Notes: generated by a model from the letters alone, not told the origin. Counted from the stretch's first letter, positions 1 through 5,665 are shown. The stretch is 7,251 bases of DNA from Anaerolineae bacterium (GCA_023511475.1 JAIMBM010000145.1:1-7251), one strand, 5' to 3'. A program made the numbers and translations.

Positions 1-1
1 C

Positions 2-70
2 CTCCACTACCTCGGCTGGCCCAGGATCATTGCGACTGTAACGCGGTTCGTTACCGGACTTATTTGTTAA
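2..70 (+). CDS. Possible C-terminal tail of an unidentified plus-strand gene
   Basis: A frame open from the window edge ends at the TAA at 68-70 and reads LHYLGWPRIIATVTRFVTGL plus two residues. The composition looks more protein-like than that of the following stretch and HYLGW recalls tails of some transposases, but 22 codons cannot identify a family. Other frames are also open here, and a GTAACG/CGTTAC inverted repeat (38-54) overlaps it. It may be chance. Confidence 0.2.
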   Translation, partial: LHYLGWPRIIATVTRFVTGLIC

Positions 71-127
71 GGTGCAACAGAGGCGAACGGCCCCGTCCCG
101 GCGCGGCGGAACGGGCCCCCCCCACCG

Positions 128-146
128 TCCCCCCGGCACGGGGGGA
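128..146. repeat. Perfect 8-bp hairpin, loop GCA
   Basis: TCCCCCCG (128-135) pairs with CGGGGGGA (139-146) around a 3-nt loop. It is one of several hairpins with a 3-nt loop in this stretch. Confidence 0.6.
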
Positions 147-199
147 TTGGTTTGCGCTGCCTGCTGCGCCGATTCAGCTCCCGGCGATGCCCGCTGCCT

Positions 200-220
200 G
201 TTCCCCCGTTTCGGGGGAAC
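200..220. repeat. Perfect 9-bp hairpin, loop TTT
   Basis: GTTCCCCCG (200-208) pairs with CGGGGGAAC (212-220) around TTT; one more G-T and one G-C pair can extend it outward. It shares the CCCCCG/CGGGGG core with the hairpin at 128-146. Confidence 0.65.
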
Positions 221-300
221 GGTAGGGGGTCTCGCGGCGGAGCGGAGCCCCCACCCCCCGAGCATCACGAGCGCAGAGCCAGCGCCATCTGTCCCGTTGG

Positions 301-351
301 ACGAACAGGAACCAAGCGACGGGGTCCGCACGCGTCCCACAGTCTGTTCGT
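301..351. repeat. 8-bp inverted repeat with 35-base spacer
   Basis: ACGAACAG (301-308) and CTGTTCGT (344-351) are exact reverse complements. Such arms could be ends of a small element or chance; no target duplication was recognised around them. Confidence 0.3.
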
Positions 352-427
352 ACGGCGACGCGTCTCGGCTCCGCCTGTCCGCCCCTAAACGGGCGGGAGG
401 GTCGAGTCCAGCTGACCGGCGCATGGC

Positions 428-450
428 GCGCGGGGCTTCCAGCCCCGCGC
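428..450. repeat. Perfect 10-bp hairpin, loop TCC
   Basis: GCGCGGGGCT (428-437) pairs with AGCCCCGCGC (441-450) around TCC. It is the strongest stem of the stretch. The core GGGGCT/AGCCCC and the TCC loop recur in the next hairpin at 462-476. Confidence 0.7.
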
Positions 451-461
451 TGAAAGGGAAA

Positions 462-476
462 AGCCCCTCCGGGGCT
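462..476. repeat. Perfect 6-bp hairpin, loop TCC
   Basis: AGCCCC (462-467) pairs with GGGGCT (471-476) around TCC, the same loop as the 428-450 hairpin but with the arms in opposite order. Confidence 0.55.
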
Positions 477-602
477 GGGACCGAAACGATCCGGCTCTCG
501 TTCCGCCCCTACCATCGACAGGCACAGCACCCCTGTCCGCCCCTGAACCCCAGCCCCTTCAGAGGCGGACCGGTAGTGCCACGGGCGGGCCAACGCATTC
601 GA

Positions 603-640
603 GGGGCACTGCCCCATCCCTCCGGGGCATTCCCTTTTTC
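603..640 (+). terminator. Plus-strand terminator-like hairpin with T-rich tail
   Basis: TGCCCC (610-615) pairs with GGGGCA (624-629) over an 8-nt loop, followed directly by TTCCCTTTTTC. A second GGGGCA at 603-608 can pair with the same TGCCCC, so two alternative stems compete. It could end a plus-strand transcript before it runs into the 3' end of glnS, but no plus-strand gene is clearly present. Confidence 0.3.
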
Positions 641-646
641 CTGGAT

Positions 647-662
647 CCCCGCTGCGGCGGGG
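647..662. repeat. 6-bp GC hairpin
   Basis: CCCCGC (647-652) pairs with GCGGGG (657-662) around a 4-nt loop. It is the last member of the hairpin cluster before glnS. Confidence 0.4.
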
Positions 663-753
663 GCACCGGCCTCGACGACCCGCGAGCGCCTACGGCGGCT
701 CAGGACCGTCAGAGCCGGTGGTGACGGATGAAGACCTCAAAAGGGCAAACTCC

Positions 754-777
754 AGCGTCACGGGATATGGCGACGCT
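754..777 (-). terminator. Weak candidate glnS terminator
   Basis: Minus-strand AGCGTC (777-772), overlapping the TAG stop of glnS, pairs with GACGCT (759-754) around a 12-nt loop. A T-rich stretch (GTTTGCCCTTTTG) follows after a few bases. The loop is long and the T-run is not adjacent, so confidence is low. Confidence 0.3.
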
Positions 778-2473
778 ACTGCCCCAGCACCGCCTTCAGC
801 ACTTTGGCGTAGGGGTCGCGCAGACCGACCGTCCGGTTGAATACCAGCGCGCCCGGCCGGCTATCCGGATCCATGCAGTAGTAGCCCAGGCGCTCGAACT
901 GGAAGCGGTCGCCGGGCACTGCACTGGCCAGGCTCGGCTCGGCCCAGCAGCCGGTCACGACCTCGAGCGAGTTCGGGTTCAGGTAATCAGTAAAGTCTTT
1001 GCCCTCTTCGACGTCGTTCGGGTTTTCCTTCAGGAACAGCCGGTCGTACAGGCGCACGGTCGCCGGGATGGCATGCCGCGCCGAGACCCAATGGAGCGTG
1101 GACTTGACTTTGCGCCCGTCAGGCGCGTCGCCGCCGCGGGTCTGCGGGTCGTACGTGCAATGGACTTGGACAACCTCGCCGGTCTGTGGGTCCTTCACCA
1201 CGTCGGTGCAGCGGATAAAGTAGGCGTATCGCAGGCGGACCTCGCGACCCGGGGCCAGCCGGTAAAAGTGGCTGGGCGGGTTCTCCATAAAGTCCTCCCG
1301 CTCGATGTAGAGCACGCGCGAGAAGGGCACCTTGCGAGTCCCCGCGGATGGGTCCTCGGGGTTGTTGATGGCCTCCATCTCCTCGACGAGGTCCTCCGGA
1401 TAGTTGTCGATGACGACGCGGAGAGGGCGCTGCACGACCATGACGCGGGGCGCACGCCGGTTGAGGTCCTCCCGGACATAGTGCTCGAGGAGGCCGATAT
1501 CGACCAGGCTCTCGCTCTTGCTGACGCCGAGGCGCCGGCAGAAGGCGCGGATGGCCTCTGGCGTGTAGCCGCGACGGCGCAGCCCCGAGATTGTGGGCAT
1601 GCGCGGATCGTCCCAGCCGCTCACGTACCCCTCCTGCACGAGCCGGAGGAGCTTGCGCTTGCTGAGCACGGTGTGGCTCAGGTTCAGGCGCGCGAACTCG
1701 ATCTGCTGGGGATGGTACACGCCGAGCGTGTCGAGCACCCAGTCGTAGAGCGGGCGGTTGGTCTCGAACTCGAGGGTACATACCGAGTGGGTGATGCCCT
1801 CGATGGAGTCGGACAGGCAGTGGGTAAAGTCATACATCGGGTAGATGCACCACCTGTCGCCCGTCCGGTGGTGTCGCGCTTTGAGAATCCGGTAGAGCAC
1901 GGGGTCGCGCATGACCACATTTGGCGAGGCCATGTCGATCTTGGCCCGGAGCGTGCGTGAGCCTTCCTCGAACTCGCCGGCACGCATGCGCTGGAAGAGG
2001 TCGAGGTTCTCCTCGACGGAGCGATTGCGGTAGGGGCTCTCCTTGCCGGGCTCGGTGAGCGTGCCGCGATAGAGCCGGATCTCCTCGGGGCTCAGGTCGC
2101 AGACGTAGGCCTTGCCCTGCTTGATGAGCTGTACGGCGTACTCGTAGAGCTGGTCGAAATAGTCCGAGGCATAGTACTCGCGGTCGCCCCAGTCGAAACC
2201 GAGCCAGCGGACGTCCCGCTTGATCGCTTCGACGTACTCGGCGTCCTCCTTGGTCGGATTGGTGTCGTCGAAGCGGAGGTTGCACAGGCCGCCGAACTCT
2301 TCGGCGAGGTCAAAGTTCAGGCAGATGGCTTTGGCATGCCCGATGTGCAGGTACCCGTTGGGCTCGGGCGGGAAACGCGTGTGGACGCGGCCTCCATACT
2401 TGCCGGTCTGTTGATCACGGATGATGATCTCCCGGATAAAGTCTGTCGGTGCGGGAGTGTCGGTTGTGGCCAT
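776..2473 (-). CDS. glnS: Glutamine--tRNA ligase (GlnRS)
   Basis: This class Ib synthetase attaches glutamine directly to tRNA-Gln, avoiding the GluRS plus GatCAB transamidation route. The 565-residue product is close to the E. coli length (554) and shows no C-terminal YqeY-type extension. The catalytic domain has TRFPPEPNGYLHIGHAK at 32-48 (HIGH at 43-46), CNLRFDDTNPTKED at 64-77, and YPMYDFTHCLSDSIEGITHS at 211-230, which carries the Tyr used in glutamine recognition. VLSKRK at 269-274 is the KMSKS equivalent. GWDDPRMPTISGLRRRGYTPEAIR at about 286-309 is also typical of GlnRS, and two anticodon-binding beta-barrels follow from about 340. The ATG at 2473 is 7 nt after AAGGGGG, a modest ribosome site. 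It has its own promoter and is the last gene of the minus-strand run. Confidence 0.98.
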   Translation of the reverse strand: MATTDTPAPTDFIREIIIRDQQTGKYGGRVHTRFPPEPNGYLHIGHAKAICLNFDLAEEFGGLCNLRFDDTNPTKEDAEYVEAIKRDVRWLGFDWGDREYYASDYFDQLYEYAVQLIKQGKAYVCDLSPEEIRLYRGTLTEPGKESPYRNRSVEENLDLFQRMRAGEFEEGSRTLRAKIDMASPNVVMRDPVLYRILKARHHRTGDRWCIYPMYDFTHCLSDSIEGITHSVCTLEFETNRPLYDWVLDTLGVYHPQQIEFARLNLSHTVLSKRKLLRLVQEGYVSGWDDPRMPTISGLRRRGYTPEAIRAFCRRLGVSKSESLVDIGLLEHYVREDLNRRAPRVMVVQRPLRVVIDNYPEDLVEEMEAINNPEDPSAGTRKVPFSRVLYIEREDFMENPPSHFYRLAPGREVRLRYAYFIRCTDVVKDPQTGEVVQVHCTYDPQTRGGDAPDGRKVKSTLHWVSARHAIPATVRLYDRLFLKENPNDVEEGKDFTDYLNPNSLEVVTGCWAEPSLASAVPGDRFQFERLGYYCMDPDSRPGALVFNRTVGLRDPYAKVLKAVLGQ

Positions 2474-2499
2474 GGTGGAGCCCCCTTGTCACAGGCGTG

Positions 2500-2538
2500 C
2501 TGGACGTTGCCGCCACAGGGGTGCGGCGAACAGTCCAA
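2500..2538 (-). promoter_or_regulatory. Long leader hairpin of glnS
   Basis: Minus strand: TTGGAC (2538-2533) pairs with GTCCAG (2505-2500), GTT with AAC, and GCCGC (2527-2523) with GCGGC (2513-2509). Only two single-base bulges interrupt these 14 pairs, one of which is a G-T. The loop (2522-2514) has 9 nt. It begins about 4 nt after the predicted transcript start and ends 27 nt before the ATG. No U-run follows it. It could stabilise the mRNA or be a binding site; the family of the element is not recognised. Confidence 0.6.
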
Positions 2539-2548
2539 CCGGGGCTCT

Positions 2549-2577
2549 ATTATACCATAATCCGAGGCGTCTGACAC
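2549..2577 (-). promoter_or_regulatory. Promoter for glnS (extended -10 with weak -35)
   Basis: Minus-strand TGGTATAAT (2557-2549) is a perfect TATAAT with the TGn extension, the same nine bases as in front of gltX. At a 17-nt spacer lies GTGTCA (2577-2572), matching 4 of 6 bases of TTGACA. The predicted transcript starts near 2542. Just upstream, GCGTG and CACGC (2586-2597) form a short near-palindrome that could be an operator, though this is only a guess. Confidence 0.75.
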
Positions 2578-2606
2578 TTGACGCTGCGTGAGCACGCTGA
2601 AATGAG

Positions 2607-2632
2607 GTGCCGTGCGGCAGGGCGCACGGCGC
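2607..2632 (-). terminator. Candidate gltX terminator hairpin
   Basis: Minus-strand GCCGTGCG (2630-2623) pairs perfectly with CGCACGGC (2616-2609) around a 6-nt loop, with up to two further pairs (one G-T) outside. It lies 33 bases after the gltX stop and upstream of the glnS promoter. The downstream bases (ACCTCATTTC) give only a poor U-tract, so it could be a structured spacer or a transcript-end stabiliser instead. Confidence 0.5.
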
Positions 2633-2664
2633 GCGCTATCGGCCGGCATCCTGCTTCAGTGGCC

Positions 2665-4155
2665 TCAGGCCGGCTTGGCGACCAGCAGCTCTTCGGCGTG
2701 GCGGAGCCGGGCGAGGACCCTCTCTCGGCCGACCAACTCGAGCGACCCAAAGAGCGGCGGTGCGACGGTTCTGCCCGTCACCGCGACGCGTATGGCCCCA
2801 AAGAGCTGACCGGCCTTGAGCCCGAGCCTTTCGGCGAGCTGTCGGAGCGTGCTCTCCATGGCCGCCTGATCGAAGGAGTCGAGCTCCGCCAGAGCATGCC
2901 GGGAGCCCTCGAGAGCCCGGAGCGTGTCCTCCCGGCTCATGCCTTTCTGGATGAGCAGGCCGGGATCGTAGGTCAGGGTGTCTGCAAAGGCAAAGTGGAC
3001 GAGCCCGGCCGCGTCGGTCAGCGTGGTGATGCGCTCCTGCACGAGGCGCGCGATCTTGAGCGCCGTCTCCCCGTCGACGACGATGCCAGCCCGGGCGAGG
3101 AACGGCATGAGGCGCTCAGCGAGCACCTCGGGAGCAAGCTGCCGGATGTAGACGCCGTTCATCCACTTCAGCTTGTCATAAGAGAAGACTGCCGGCGCCT
3201 TGCTGATGCGCTCCAGCTCGAAGGCGGCTATGGCCTGCTCGCGGGTAAAGATCTCGGTCGTCTCGTCCAGCGACCAGCCGAGGAGGGCCAGGAAGTTGAA
3301 CAGGGCTTCCGGGAGGTAGCCCGCCTCGCGGAACTCGCGCACCATGACCAGGTACTCCTCGCCGCCGGGGCCTTTCGCCTTCCGCTTGCTCAGCTTCCCC
3401 TTGCCGGTTGGGCTTAGAATAAGCGGGAGGTGGGCGAACTGGGGCGGGTCCCACCCAAAGGCCTGGTAGAGCAGGACGTGGCGGGGCGTTGACGGAATCC
3501 ACTCGTCGCCGCGGGTGACGTGGGTGATCTCCATCAGGTGATCGTCGACGACGTTGGCGAGGTGGTAGGTTGGGTAGCCGTCGGACTTGAGGAGGACCAG
3601 GTCGTCAAGGCCGCGGTTGTCCACGCTGATATCCCCACGGATGAGGTCGTGGAAGGTGGTGGTGCCTTCTCTCGGCACGCGCAGGCGGATGACCGGGGTG
3701 ACGCCCTTCGCCTCGTACTCGGCGATCTGCCGCTGGGTGAGGTCGCGGCAGGCCCGGTCGTATCCCGGGGGCTCGCCGCGGAGCGCCTGCTGCTCGCGCA
3801 GGGCGATCAGCCTCTCGGGAGGGCAATAGCAGCGATAGGCTGCTCCCTTGGCGACCAACCGGTTGGCGAACTCTTGATACAGCGGCAGACGCTCGGACTG
3901 GATATACGGGCCATAGGGTCCTCCGACCTCTGGGCCCTCGTCCCAGTCCAGCTGCAGCCATCGGAGGCCTGCCAGCAGGTCCTCCAGGGCATCCGGACGG
4001 TATCGGGAGCGGTCGGTATCCTCGATGCGGAGGATGAACTTGCCGCCCGTGTGCCGGGCGAAGAGCCAGTCGTAGAGGGCTGTGCGGGCTCCTCCGACGT
4101 GGAAGAGGCCCGTCGGGCTCGGCGCGTAGCGAACGCGCACCGCAGGCTGTGACAC
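2665..4155 (-). CDS. gltX: Glutamate--tRNA ligase (GluRS)
   Basis: This cytoplasmic class Ib synthetase charges tRNA-Glu with glutamate. The 496-residue product has the normal bacterial GluRS length. The Rossmann fold carries YAPSPTGLFHVGGART at 10-25 (HVGG is the HIGH equivalent), then FILRIEDTDRSRY, RGDEWIPSTPRH at 215-226, and KLSKRK at 254-259 as the KMSKS equivalent. The C-terminal 300-496 region is the helical anticodon-binding part. CYC at 109-111 and a Cys at 136 match three zinc ligands of the E. coli enzyme, but the fourth position (His in E. coli) is Asp138 here, so the site may be weak or lost. The GTG at 4155 is chosen because GGAGG lies 5 nt upstream and because the conserved domain starts within a few residues. 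It has its own promoter and precedes glnS by 191 bases. Whether it also misacylates tRNA-Gln cannot be read from sequence. Confidence 0.97.
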   Translation of the reverse strand: MSQPAVRVRYAPSPTGLFHVGGARTALYDWLFARHTGGKFILRIEDTDRSRYRPDALEDLLAGLRWLQLDWDEGPEVGGPYGPYIQSERLPLYQEFANRLVAKGAAYRCYCPPERLIALREQQALRGEPPGYDRACRDLTQRQIAEYEAKGVTPVIRLRVPREGTTTFHDLIRGDISVDNRGLDDLVLLKSDGYPTYHLANVVDDHLMEITHVTRGDEWIPSTPRHVLLYQAFGWDPPQFAHLPLILSPTGKGKLSKRKAKGPGGEEYLVMVREFREAGYLPEALFNFLALLGWSLDETTEIFTREQAIAAFELERISKAPAVFSYDKLKWMNGVYIRQLAPEVLAERLMPFLARAGIVVDGETALKIARLVQERITTLTDAAGLVHFAFADTLTYDPGLLIQKGMSREDTLRALEGSRHALAELDSFDQAAMESTLRQLAERLGLKAGQLFGAIRVAVTGRTVAPPLFGSLELVGRERVLARLRHAEELLVAKPA

Positions 4156-4160
4156 GATGA

Positions 4161-4165
4161 CCTCC
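4161..4165 (-). promoter_or_regulatory. gltX ribosome binding site
   Basis: GGAGG on the minus strand, 5 nt before the GTG at 4155. It favours that start over the in-frame TTG at 4212, which lies inside the leader hairpin. Confidence 0.8.
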
Positions 4166-4199
4166 GACTTGGCGGTTTGGCTACGGTGGAGTGCCGACT

Positions 4200-4228
4200 C
4201 CTGCCGGGGCAAGGTGCCCGAAGGCAGG
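4200..4228 (-). promoter_or_regulatory. Nested leader hairpin of gltX
   Basis: On the minus strand CCTGCC (4228-4223) pairs with GGCAGG (4205-4200). Inside, GGGCA (4219-4215) pairs with TGCCC (4211-4207) around a 3-nt loop. A second small hairpin, GGAGT/ACTCC at 4188-4201, abuts it and shares two bases. It starts within about 10 nt of the predicted transcript start. No U-run follows, so it does not look like a rodA terminator. Its function is unknown; mRNA stability or autoregulation are possibilities. Confidence 0.5.
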
Positions 4229-4242
4229 CGCAGAACGTGCCC

Positions 4243-4251
4243 ATTATACCA
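4243..4251 (-). promoter_or_regulatory. Extended -10 promoter for gltX
   Basis: TGGTATAAT on the minus strand: a perfect TATAAT preceded by the TGn extension. There is no recognisable -35 at a 17-nt spacer (the hexamer there is all C), which is compatible with an extended -10 promoter. It lies between the rodA stop and the gltX start, giving a predicted start of transcription near 4236 and a leader of about 80 nt. Confidence 0.7.
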
Positions 4252-4281
4252 CAGATTGGCCGAGAGGGGGGCGCAGCACCG

Positions 4282-5397
4282 CTACGCGCCCTCCGGGGGT
4301 TGGAAGTGGATGGCTACGCTCTGCACAAGGCCGAGGCCGATCAAGGTGGAGATGAGTGAGCTTCCTCCGTAGCTGATCAGAGGCAGGGGAAGCCCGGTGA
4401 CGGGGAGCATTCCCGTGTTGAATCCGAGGTTGATCGCAGCCTGCACAAAGATCATGGCGGCGACGCCCGTCGCGATGAGGCGGCCGAAGGGGTCGGTAGT
4501 GCGTGCGGCGATGCGTGTGATCCGAAGCAGCAGCGCGGCGAGGAAGACGAGGATCAGGGCCGCCCCCACGAAGCCGAGCTCTTCCGCCAGCACCGAGAAG
4601 ATGAAATCCGTGTGTCGCACGCGAAGAAAGCCAAGCTGACTCTGAGTGCCCTGTCCGAGGCCCTTGCCCCAGAACCCTCCCGAGCCGATGCTGATCAGCG
4701 CCTGGATCACGTTGTACGTTTTGCCAGAGGAGTCGCTCGTTGGGTTGAGAAAGATCAGGATGCGCTCCCGCATGTAGGGTTTCATGAGGCCCCAAGCCAG
4801 CGGCGCGAGAACGACGCCCGCCACGCCAATCAATGCCAGATGACGCACGGGGACGCCCGCCACAAAGAGCATGGCCAGCCAGATGGCGACTAGGACGGCT
4901 GCCGTCCCCAGATCGGGCTGGGCGAAAATCAGCGCCAGGAAGGGGAGGGCGATCAGGAGGGAGATGATCAGGCCGCTGCCACGCTTGACCTGCTCCTCGT
5001 GTGTGCCCAGGTACTGGGCGAGGACCACTATCAATACGATCTTGGCCAGCTCCGAGGGTTGCAGTGCAAACAGCCCGATCTCGAACCATGACTGGGCTCC
5101 AAAGAAGACGCGGCCGGCTACAAGCAGGAGCGCGAGGGCCACGAGCATACCGCCGTAGAGCACCCAGCGCCACAGGGCCCACACGCGATAGTTCACCAGG
5201 CTCACCCCGACCAGCGCAATGAGGGCGACAACCGCGTTAATGCCCTGGCGGACTGCGGGCAGGTTGTAGAAGGCGGTGCCATCTCTGGGGACGTTCGCCG
5301 TCGCGCTGTTGATCATGAGGATTCCCAGCGCGAGCAGCGCCAGCGTGACACAGATGAGGAGCCAGTCGAACGAGAGGGTGCGCTCTCGGTACATCAT
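4282..5397 (-). CDS. rodA: Rod shape-determining SEDS glycosyltransferase RodA
   Basis: RodA polymerises glycan strands from lipid II during lateral wall growth, acting in the membrane with a class B PBP and the MreBCD complex. The 371-residue protein is very hydrophobic, with about ten membrane segments. Family marks are FALQPSELAKI at 110-120, AQPDLGTA at 159-166, the extracellular-loop motif RHTDF with Asp264 matching the essential catalytic Asp of SEDS proteins, AEELG at 271-275, and TGLPLPLISYGGSS at 334-347. PVTGLPLP-type sequence before SYGGSS and the Min/shape context favour RodA over FtsW or SpoVE. The ORF starts with two ATGs; the first overlaps the minE TGA as ATGA. The stop is TAG, followed by 126 bases before gltX. 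RodA function is likely, but FtsW cannot be excluded from sequence alone. Confidence 0.93.
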   Translation of the reverse strand: MMYRERTLSFDWLLICVTLALLALGILMINSATANVPRDGTAFYNLPAVRQGINAVVALIALVGVSLVNYRVWALWRWVLYGGMLVALALLLVAGRVFFGAQSWFEIGLFALQPSELAKIVLIVVLAQYLGTHEEQVKRGSGLIISLLIALPFLALIFAQPDLGTAAVLVAIWLAMLFVAGVPVRHLALIGVAGVVLAPLAWGLMKPYMRERILIFLNPTSDSSGKTYNVIQALISIGSGGFWGKGLGQGTQSQLGFLRVRHTDFIFSVLAEELGFVGAALILVFLAALLLRITRIAARTTDPFGRLIATGVAAMIFVQAAINLGFNTGMLPVTGLPLPLISYGGSSLISTLIGLGLVQSVAIHFQPPEGA

Positions 5398-5651
5398 CGC
5401 CGAGTTCTCCGTCCCAGGATGGGTATCGTCGCCAGAAGGCGGCTCCGTCCGCGGCTCTCGGAGAGCGTGATCTCGATGCCCTCCTGATCGATCTCGAGGT
5501 GCTCCGAGATGACGGCGATCAGGTCAGCCTTCAGGGCCTCGAGCATGACCGGCGAGATGTCGCTCCGGTCGTGGATGAGGACAAGCTGGAGGCGCTGTTT
5601 GGCAACCTCGCGGCTAGTCACGCGTTTCTTGCCTGTGAACCTGTCCCACAT
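5394..5651 (-). CDS. minE: Cell division topological specificity factor MinE
   Basis: MinE binds MinD at the membrane, displaces MinC and triggers MinD ATP hydrolysis, which drives the oscillation that frees midcell for FtsZ. The 85-residue product has the usual size. Residues 1-10 (MWDRFTGKKR) correspond to the N-terminal membrane-binding segment. AKQRLQLVL at 17-25 is the conserved contact helix/strand for MinD, like AKERLQ in Escherichia coli. The rest (LKADLIAVISEHLEID at 40-55, then IEITL and LLATIPI strands) is the topological specificity domain. The ATG at 5651 has GGAGG (5661-5665) 9 nt upstream. The TGA stop shares bases with the rodA start, so minE and rodA are probably translationally coupled. 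Confidence 0.96.
   Translation of the reverse strand: MWDRFTGKKRVTSREVAKQRLQLVLIHDRSDISPVMLEALKADLIAVISEHLEIDQEGIEITLSESRGRSRLLATIPILGRRTRR
5407..5410 (-). promoter_or_regulatory. rodA ribosome binding site inside minE
   Basis: GGAG on the minus strand within the last codons of minE, 9 nt before the first of two tandem ATG codons (5397 and 5394). The spacing favours the first ATG. Confidence 0.6.
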
Positions 5652-5660
5652 GCCGGGCTG

Positions 5661-5665
5661 CCTCC
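5661..5665 (-). promoter_or_regulatory. minE ribosome binding site
   Basis: GGAGG on the minus strand, 9 nt before the minE ATG at 5651, inside the 47-base minD-minE gap. Confidence 0.75.

Larger units (their letters stand above)
374..544. repeat. Short direct repeat family around TCCGCCCCT
   Basis: CCTGTCCGCCCCT occurs exactly at 374-386 and 532-544. A shorter copy, TCCGCCCCT, lies at 502-510. On the minus strand these read AGGGGCGGA. The 10-base form TCCGCCCCTA is shared by the first copy and the 502 copy. A 13-base exact repeat within 160 bases is more than expected by chance even at high GC, so this is probably a dispersed repeat motif. Confidence 0.5.
71..775. other. GC-rich non-coding stretch with hairpin and repeat cluster
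   Basis: About 700 bases downstream of glnS hold no convincing gene. Open frames exist on both strands (for example 72-731 plus and 174-617 minus), but their products are Pro/Arg/Gly/Ala-rich, match no family I recognise, lack a ribosome site, and overlap one another, as expected for high-GC non-coding DNA. The stretch holds at least five short perfect hairpins and short repeats, listed separately. It looks like dispersed intergenic palindromic elements of the kind seen in several GC-rich genomes. Confidence 0.6.

Noticed and set aside
38..54. GTAACG/CGTTAC inverted repeat containing GGTTCG, considered as a tRNA or attachment-site remnant
   Set aside because: No cloverleaf can be built around it and no integrase gene is present. 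A 6-bp inverted repeat is weak evidence.
120..665. Hairpin cluster considered as a CRISPR array
   Set aside because: There are no repeats of 20 or more bases at regular spacing and no cas genes nearby.
72..731. Plus-strand open frame of 219 codons in the non-coding stretch, and a minus-strand one at 174-617
   Set aside because: Both are Pro/Arg/Gly/Ala-rich, overlap each other, run through the hairpins and lack ribosome sites. They are most likely chance frames in GC-rich DNA.
728..1960. Long plus-strand open frame opposite glnS (410 codons)
   Set aside because: It is antisense to a gene with full GlnRS motifs. Open antisense frames are common in high-GC coding DNA; its product matches no family I know and it has no convincing ribosome site.
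2578..3417. Plus-strand open frame opposite gltX (279 codons)
   Set aside because: Same reason: it mirrors the codon structure of gltX, with a Leu/Glu/Arg/Ala/Asp-rich product and no recognisable domain.
4266..4271. -35 box for gltX
   Set aside because: The position at the standard spacer is CCCCCC, so only the extended -10 element is claimed.
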